Origin: Pseudomonas sp. MTM4
GTDB taxonomy: Bacteria > Pseudomonadota > Gammaproteobacteria > Pseudomonadales > Pseudomonadaceae
NCBI RefSeq assembly: GCF_019355055.1
Contig: NZ_CP048411.1
Location: 62,001 to 126,000 of the forward strand
Reading direction: 5' to 3'
Length of the DNA stretch: 64,000 nucleotides
Shown in pieces: positions 57,450 to 64,000 of this stretch; position 1 is the stretch's first letter, and each line of letters opens with the position of its first letter. Below the pieces are notes generated by a model. That model saw only the letters and a program-made list of their open reading frames with translations. It ran no database searches and was not told the origin of the DNA. Both the position numbers and the translations under genes were made by a program.

Positions 57450-57620
57450 ATGAAGGATCCTATGCAAAAGGAGCGTGAAAGCAGCGCATCAGAGGCCAAG
57501 CCGTTATGGAAGCGCATGACCTGGCTCGTGCTGATCTGGTCCACAAGCGTATTGGTGCTTGGAGTAGTCGCCTGGTTGCTGCGTCAGTTCATGACGGCCG
57601 CCGGCCTGACGACTCCATGA
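57450..57620 (+). CDS. Small DUF2474-like oxidase subunit, downstream of cioB
   Basis: The 56-residue product has a charged N-terminus, then KRMTWLVLIWSTSVLVLGVVAWLLRQFMTAAG, with one transmembrane helix (about 23-45). The W-x5-W-S/T pattern in the helix and the C-terminal MTAAGL(T)TP resemble the DUF2474 small proteins that follow cioAB operons, equivalent to CydX of E. coli. The ATG at 57450 lies 12 bases after cioB. It is easily missed because it is short. The assignment is from memory of the family pattern. Confidence 0.75.
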   Translation: MKDPMQKERESSASEAKPLWKRMTWLVLIWSTSVLVLGVVAWLLRQFMTAAGLTTP

Positions 57621-57804
57621 ACGTCGCGCGAAGTGCGGTGCTGTGCTGTGCTATGCGGCGTTTAGGCGCGTTGTGGTGGCGGTGAGCTTGGGCTATTCAG
57701 ATATTCCAACATCGGTGCGCAGCGGTTCATGTTTTGGTCATGTACTCGCGTTAGCGTGCTGGTACGGATTTGTCGATTAGAGACCCAATACGAGGAGCGC
57801 TCCT

Positions 57805-57891
57805 ATGGATGACTACCAGGACGAAATACTCGAATGGCACGCCGCCGAGCAGGATGGTCCCGAGCCGGCCGAAGACGCTTTCGAGCTTTAG
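57805..57891 (+). CDS. Possible 28-residue acidic peptide gene
   Basis: A short frame, MDDYQDEILEWHAAEQDGPE followed by PAEDAFEL, is preceded by GAGGAGCG at a suitable distance. It ends six bases before the stop of the convergent AraC gene. The peptide is strongly acidic with no membrane segment. I recall similar tiny acidic frames in pseudomonads but cannot name a family, so it may also be chance. Confidence 0.35.
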   Translation: MDDYQDEILEWHAAEQDGPEPAEDAFEL

Positions 57892-57895
57892 TTGA

Positions 57896-58933
57896 TCAGT
57901 CGGCACGCCGCTGCTGGCGCCGGTATTCGCCAGGCGTTTGCCCGCTCCAGCGCTTGAATGCGCGCTGAAACGCCTCCGCCGAGGAAAAGCCCAGAAGCCA
58001 GGCGATCTCGCCGAACGCCAATTCGGTGTCGCGAATATAGGTCATGGCCAGGTCGCGGCGCGTATCGTTGAGAATAGCTCGATAGCTGGTGCCTTCTTCT
58101 TCCAGCTTTCGACGCAGCGTCCAGGATGGCAGCTGCAGTCGGCTGGCAATCTGCTGCAGGTCCGGCTCGCCGCCTTTGAGCATCGGCCCCAGAAGTTGCG
58201 TGACCCGCTCGCGCAGGCTGCGTGTACGGGTTCGCTGTTCCAGTTCCGCTTCGCAAAGTTCCAGTAGCTGGCGCCAAGTACCCGGGCAGTGCTCCGGGTT
58301 GCGCAGCGCCAGTGTGGCTTTATCCAGCCGGAGCTGATTGTGCTCGGCAGCGAACTCAACGGGTTTCGTAAAGATCGGCTCGTAACGCGCGGCATAGTCG
58401 GGGCGTTCGAACTCGATATGAATCGCGACGGGCGTTATCGCGTTCGCGGCGACCGTGGCCAGTTGCGTGATCCAGCTGGCCAATACCGTATCCACGACGA
58501 ACTGGTTGTAGCTGTTGTAGGGGCTGATCGAGTAGAACCGCAACCAGGCCCCTTCGGCGTCTTCATGAAAGGCCGACGCGCCACGGTAGTTGGATGCGTA
58601 CAGCGGCTCGTAGCGAATAAGGGTGCGTGCCGCTTCGCGGACTGTTGGCGCCTGGGCGGAGGTTATGCCGACCAGACCCAGATGACCGGCCTTGCGCAGT
58701 CGCCCCATTTCCAGGCCCAGGCTCGGGTCGCCGGTAAGCTGGATGGCCGCGTGGCCGAGGCGCATATAACGCGGAATGGACAGCCGCGCGTGTGGCTCGG
58801 ACAGGCGCGCCAGATCCAGACCGTAAGCATCCAGCAGCGGCTGCGGATCGATCTGTTTTTCCTGCAGGGCACTGCTCAGGCTGTGTACGAAGCCAACCGA
58901 GAGGTCACCGAGGCGCACCCGTTGGCGATTCAC
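57896..58933 (-). CDS. AraC-family transcriptional regulator
   Basis: The 345-residue protein has an N-terminal arabinose-binding-type domain (about 15-210). A C-terminal AraC helix-turn-helix pair (about 240-345) shows LQLPSWTLRRKLEEEGTSYRAILNDTRRDLAMTYI and IAWLLGFSSAEAFQRAFKRWSGQTPGEYRR. It resembles the OruR/ArgR-like branch that acts on small organic effectors. The GTG start at 58933 overlaps the stop of the upstream gene (GTGA), so translation is coupled. The frame is open further upstream inside that gene but without family sequence. Confidence 0.88.
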   Translation of the reverse strand: MNRQRVRLGDLSVGFVHSLSSALQEKQIDPQPLLDAYGLDLARLSEPHARLSIPRYMRLGHAAIQLTGDPSLGLEMGRLRKAGHLGLVGITSAQAPTVREAARTLIRYEPLYASNYRGASAFHEDAEGAWLRFYSISPYNSYNQFVVDTVLASWITQLATVAANAITPVAIHIEFERPDYAARYEPIFTKPVEFAAEHNQLRLDKATLALRNPEHCPGTWRQLLELCEAELEQRTRTRSLRERVTQLLGPMLKGGEPDLQQIASRLQLPSWTLRRKLEEEGTSYRAILNDTRRDLAMTYIRDTELAFGEIAWLLGFSSAEAFQRAFKRWSGQTPGEYRRQQRRAD

Positions 58934-59958
58934 GAGCGCTCCGGCAGCCACAGATTGTTCAGTTGCACGGGCGCGTTGTAATGCTGCGGTGCGGGTCGAC
59001 GGGGCGAGCCGACCAGATTCCAGGGCAGCCCGAACGTGCGTACTTCCATGCGGGGCAGCGACGTTTGTGGCAAGGGAGCGGTTGCGCAACTGGCGTGCGG
59101 ATTATCGCGCATGCCGGGGAGGGCGAGCAGTTCAGCATCGGCAGGTGGCTGGCGGATATAGCCGTCGCAGCCGATCAGCACAGCCAGGCGCCCGGCCGGC
59201 GTGGGCAGCGTAGACGATGGCAGGTCAGGTGCCTGGCTGTAGCGGCGTTCATAGCGGCTTAAGGCCATTTTGTATTGCAGCGGACCAATGGGCTGGCCGT
59301 CTGCGGCGAAGCTGAGACTGACTTGCCGCAACGGACCATCGCCGATCCGTAGACTGCCATCCTCAAGGCGCGGCTCGGGCAGCACTATGGAGCCGGCGAC
59401 CAGCGTGACGCCGTAGTCGCGCGCGAGATTGCCGAAGATGAGTTGATAGTCATCGGCCATTTGCTGCCCCTTGATCTTCAGCACGGCCTCGGTGCGGTGG
59501 TGGCCGCCCTCGTTAGCAAAAAGTGCGCGCACGTAGTCCCAAGGATTGCTCAACGCCATCCACTGCATGGCATCGCGTAGCGTACGTGCCTGTTGTACTT
59601 CGGGCTTTTCGCCCAGGGCGAAAAGGCCGGTGCCGACGTGCTCCGGCAGCACGACGATCGTGCGCGGGTTCAGCAGGCCGGCGTCACGCGCCTGATCTAG
59701 GTAGGTGGTGAACTTCAGCTGCAACCGCTCCCTGCTTTGATAATCAGCGGGCATCAGCCGCGTTTCGATCCCGAGCAGATTACCGGCGGACCCCGGTTGG
59801 CCCTGGCTATTGATCGGCAGCGTGCGCAGATCGGACAGCAATGGGCCGCTGCGCCGGTCACCGGTCCAGTCCAGATAGATGATGAGTGCGGCAAGGGCGA
59901 GGGCGGTCAGACCGAGCAATTTGCTGTAGGTACGCATGGAAGGCGCTGCTGAAGGCAT
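58930..59958 (-). CDS. Membrane-anchored nitrilase-fold (C-N hydrolase) protein
   Basis: The 342-residue product has one N-terminal transmembrane helix (about 12-30) and a C-N hydrolase-like domain. The catalytic triad E-K-C can be followed: glutamate 106 in VVLPEHV, lysine 230 in PLQYKMALSRYE and cysteine 264 in VLIGCDGY, numbered from the start at 59958. The GVTLVAGSIVLPEP segment fits the family strand. An ATG seven codons later (59937) is an alternative start, and neither has a clear ribosome site. It is coupled to the AraC regulator downstream. The periplasmic side is the likely location, and the amide substrate is unknown. Confidence 0.72.
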   Translation of the reverse strand: MPSAAPSMRTYSKLLGLTALALAALIIYLDWTGDRRSGPLLSDLRTLPINSQGQPGSAGNLLGIETRLMPADYQSRERLQLKFTTYLDQARDAGLLNPRTIVVLPEHVGTGLFALGEKPEVQQARTLRDAMQWMALSNPWDYVRALFANEGGHHRTEAVLKIKGQQMADDYQLIFGNLARDYGVTLVAGSIVLPEPRLEDGSLRIGDGPLRQVSLSFAADGQPIGPLQYKMALSRYERRYSQAPDLPSSTLPTPAGRLAVLIGCDGYIRQPPADAELLALPGMRDNPHASCATAPLPQTSLPRMEVRTFGLPWNLVGSPRRPAPQHYNAPVQLNNLWLPERS

Positions 59959-60115
59959 ATGCGGAAAGACTAGGTATATCGTTCACGATTGCCAAGTGTT
60001 TTGCGCGCCAGGGTCAGGCAGTTGTGAGTTTCGATCATTGAGCGCTTCGTGGCGCCTGTTTATCTTCGCTCCATAGCGACCACGACCCCATGAGGCGTGG
60101 CGATTTTACCGTTGA

Positions 60116-62188
<2,073 letters not shown>

Positions 62189-62238
62189 GTTACCCGACCC
62201 CGCTTCGAGCGGGGCCGCTTTATTCATAGGAGCCTCGT

Positions 62239-62670
62239 ATGCACACCGCACTTTCGTTGCAACCGGCCGCTGCCGCTACGCTGCAGCGCTGGCATCAGAT
62301 GATCGAAGCCGCCGATCTCAGCCGCCTGCCAGAGTTGCTACATTCGCACGCCGTGTTTCGCTCGCCGATGGCCTACAAGCCCTATGAGAGTGCGGCAGCG
62401 GTCAGTCTGATCCTCAATACCGTAGTGAAGGTCTTCGAGGATTTCGCTTATCACCGCGAGTTGGCCAGTGCGGACGGCTTGAGCGTCGTGCTGGAATTCA
62501 GCGCGCGTGTCGGCGATCGACAGCTCAAGGGCATCGACATGATTCGCTTCGACGGGTCCGGCCTGATCACTGATTTCGAAGTCATGGTGCGCCCAATGAG
62601 CGGCCTGGCGGCCCTTGGTGAAGAAATGGGCCGGCGTCTGGCGCCTCAGCTTGCGGCGATGAAGTCCTGA
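62239..62670 (+). CDS. NTF2-like / SnoaL-fold protein
   Basis: The 143-residue protein has the short alpha+beta pattern of the NTF2-like fold. A first helix (LQRWHQMIEAADLSRLPELLHSHAVFRSPMAYKPYESAAAV) precedes beta strands with VLEFSARVGDRQLKGIDMIRFDGSGLITDFEVMVRP. No catalytic residues are evident. It begins 50 bases after fadH with an AGGAGCC site, so it is probably co-transcribed with fadH, but a functional link is not known. Confidence 0.8.
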   Translation: MHTALSLQPAAAATLQRWHQMIEAADLSRLPELLHSHAVFRSPMAYKPYESAAAVSLILNTVVKVFEDFAYHRELASADGLSVVLEFSARVGDRQLKGIDMIRFDGSGLITDFEVMVRPMSGLAALGEEMGRRLAPQLAAMKS

Positions 62671-62864
62671 CCGGCTTCTCCAACTCAGTCACAGTTTTTC
62701 TCCTGCGCAACTCAGGAGTTGTGGGCACCGGACTCGCTGCCAACCCAATCACATCGCCCGTTTCGATTTTTCTCCTACACTTGCGCCCGACAATAGAGAA
62801 GCGGCGTTATGCGACCGCCTCATGGAAACATTCGCTAGCTGATCAAGCCATTGAGGGTGCGAGC
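62671..62864 (+). other. Gap before the last gene
   Basis: This 194-base gap contains two TTTTTCTCCT stretches about 70 bases apart. An imperfect CTCCTG-CGCAA-CTCAGGAG hairpin overlaps the first one. No gene is visible. Confidence 0.35.
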
Positions 62865-64000
62865 ATGCAGATCAAACCGCAGACGGTCGAAGCCGTACTG
62901 TTCTTCAATGATGGCGGCGTCTGTAAGGAAATGCTCTACCCGGAATTCGAGGCCATGCTCGATGGCGTGGTGAGCATGCCGGAGTTCGCCGATCAGCAGA
63001 TGCGTGTCGCCTACGTCTTGATCAATACCCGGTTGCAGATCCGTGCGGCGGTGTTCTTTTACCTGGATTTCAACGAAGACGGCTCGGCGGACAGCGGCTG
63101 GAACATTCCACTGCGCAATCTGGCCGAGCGCACCGGACGTGGGCCTGACCTAGGCGCGGGCCCCATTCGCCTGGCATGCCGCAGCCAATGTCCGGTGTCC
63201 TGGTATCAGATGCATCTCTGGGACCCGGAACTGACCCAGAGCCGGAATCACCTCGTCATGCTGCGTGACCGAATCAGGCGCAACCAGCTCGGCCTGCTGG
63301 TCGAAGAAGAAATACCTCAGGTGGTACCGGCCGAACGCCTACAGATGGTCGCCGAGGACGCCTGGTATGCGGCTGATTCTGCCAAGCAAGCGGCCACCGA
63401 GCGAGCCGAAAAGCGCGAGCAGGAGCAGCGCGTTAAGGCGGCGCAGCTGATCAAGCAGCAGCGTCTGCGCATCGCCAATCTCGAGCAGCAGCGCGAGGCC
63501 GATATCACCCGACTACGCGATTTGGCTGCACAGCAGCAGGCCAGGCTACTGGAAGAGGCTGCCCAGTTACGCCAGGAGCTCTTGGACAAGGAGCAGCTCG
63601 TCGAACAGCTTCGCTCGCAGCTCGCCGAGCAGGCGGAGGGTTTCCAAAAAAACCGTGAAGAAATGAGCCAGCAGCTGCGTGCGCTGGAGCACAACAGCCG
63701 CGCCGAAGCGCAAGCCTCGCAGGCGCAGTTCAATGAGGAGTTGAGGCGGCAGATCGCAGCAGCGGTCGCCGAATACAAAGAGCAAGTGTCCATCCGTGAT
63801 GTGGAGCTGGCCTACCGCAACGAACTGGACTCCCAGCTGCAGCAGGAGATCGAGCAACTCCAAAAGCAGCGTGATGCACTCATCGAGCAAAGCGGTGAGC
63901 AAGTGCTCAAGCGTCTTTCAGGAATCGGCGTGACGTTCATGGCTTATCACCCCGGTGCGGGCCACCTGACCATTCCGCTGCATGACATGGCGCGCTATCA
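62865..64000 (+). CDS. Long coiled-coil protein of unknown function, 5' part
   Basis: The frame starts at an ATG at 62865 and is open to the window end (378 codons), so the gene is cut off. The first 160 residues form a globular domain (MQIKPQTVEAVLFFNDGGVC, SGWNIPLRNLAERTGRGPDLGAGPIRLACRSQCP). Residues about 165-345 are a heptad coiled coil rich in Q, E, A and R. A short globular segment, ISGIGVTFMAYHPGAGHLTIPLHDM-like, follows at the cut. I recall such a protein near fadH in P. aeruginosa, described only as hypothetical. No signal peptide or membrane helix is visible. Confidence 0.75.
   Translation, partial: MQIKPQTVEAVLFFNDGGVCKEMLYPEFEAMLDGVVSMPEFADQQMRVAYVLINTRLQIRAAVFFYLDFNEDGSADSGWNIPLRNLAERTGRGPDLGAGPIRLACRSQCPVSWYQMHLWDPELTQSRNHLVMLRDRIRRNQLGLLVEEEIPQVVPAERLQMVAEDAWYAADSAKQAATERAEKREQEQRVKAAQLIKQQRLRIANLEQQREADITRLRDLAAQQQARLLEEAAQLRQELLDKEQLVEQLRSQLAEQAEGFQKNREEMSQQLRALEHNSRAEAQASQAQFNEELRRQIAAAVAEYKEQVSIRDVELAYRNELDSQLQQEIEQLQKQRDALIEQSGEQVLKRLSGIGVTFMAYHPGAGHLTIPLHDMARY

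Overview
The window is a stretch of gammaproteobacterial core chromosome. It fits a member of the Pseudomonadaceae, most likely the Pseudomonas stutzeri group (Stutzerimonas). Reasons: the GC-rich base composition; close matches in my memory to Pseudomonas AmrZ, RsmA, FimV, CheV and the flg proteins; and the gene orders alaS-lysC-rsmA-tRNA-Ser-tRNA-Arg and leuCD-leuB-asd-fimV-truA-trpF-accD-folC-dedD-cvpA-purF-metZ-gspD/gspC, which I recall from P. aeruginosa. The species call is inference. I see no phage, IS element, CRISPR array or defence island.

Layout. 1-7.7 kb: the end of a YcgN-type gene, an exported HExxH protein, ltaE, alaS, lysC, rsmA and three tRNAs. 7.7-13.3 kb: a DUF4124-type protein, the Mg2+ transporter mgtE and the Na+-pumping oxaloacetate decarboxylase oadGAB. 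13.5-14.9 kb: amrZ, two small exported or membrane proteins, and tRNA-Arg(CCT). 15-30.6 kb: a large flagellar and chemotaxis locus. It has ycgR, flgN, flgM and flgA on the minus strand, then cheV-cheR, flgBCDE and flgFGHIJKL on the plus strand. 30.7-35.1 kb: a ComEA-like protein, a four-PAS GGDEF-EAL protein and a LysR regulator. 35.3-51.2 kb: leucine biosynthesis (leuC, leuD, leuB), asd, fimV, truA, trpF, accD, folC, dedD, cvpA, purF and metZ. 51.2-54.6 kb: a convergent gspC-gspD pair and tRNA-Asp. 54.9-57.9 kb: the cyanide-insensitive bd-type oxidase cioAB with a tiny third subunit gene. 57.9-64 kb: an AraC regulator coupled to a membrane-anchored nitrilase-fold protein, fadH, an NTF2-like protein and the start of a coiled-coil protein that runs off the end.

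The flagellar locus shows its regulatory hierarchy in the DNA. There are sigma-54 (-24/-12) promoters before flgA, flgB and flgF, each with the exact GG-N10-GC spacing, and a near-perfect sigma-28 promoter before flgM. The anti-sigma factor is therefore made from a promoter of the sigma factor it inhibits. AmrZ, YcgR and the GGDEF-EAL protein flank the locus, so c-di-GMP and motility/adhesion control surround it.

The most unusual feature is a type II secretin (GspD) carrying a C-terminal SPOR (peptidoglycan-binding) domain. That domain is about half identical to the SPOR domain of DedD, encoded 4 kb upstream. Other points worth checking are a likely internal start in lysC, nested hairpins in the alaS and lysC leaders, two short genes around cioAB, and the direct junction of flgL with comEA. 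I did not find a clearly new multi-gene system.
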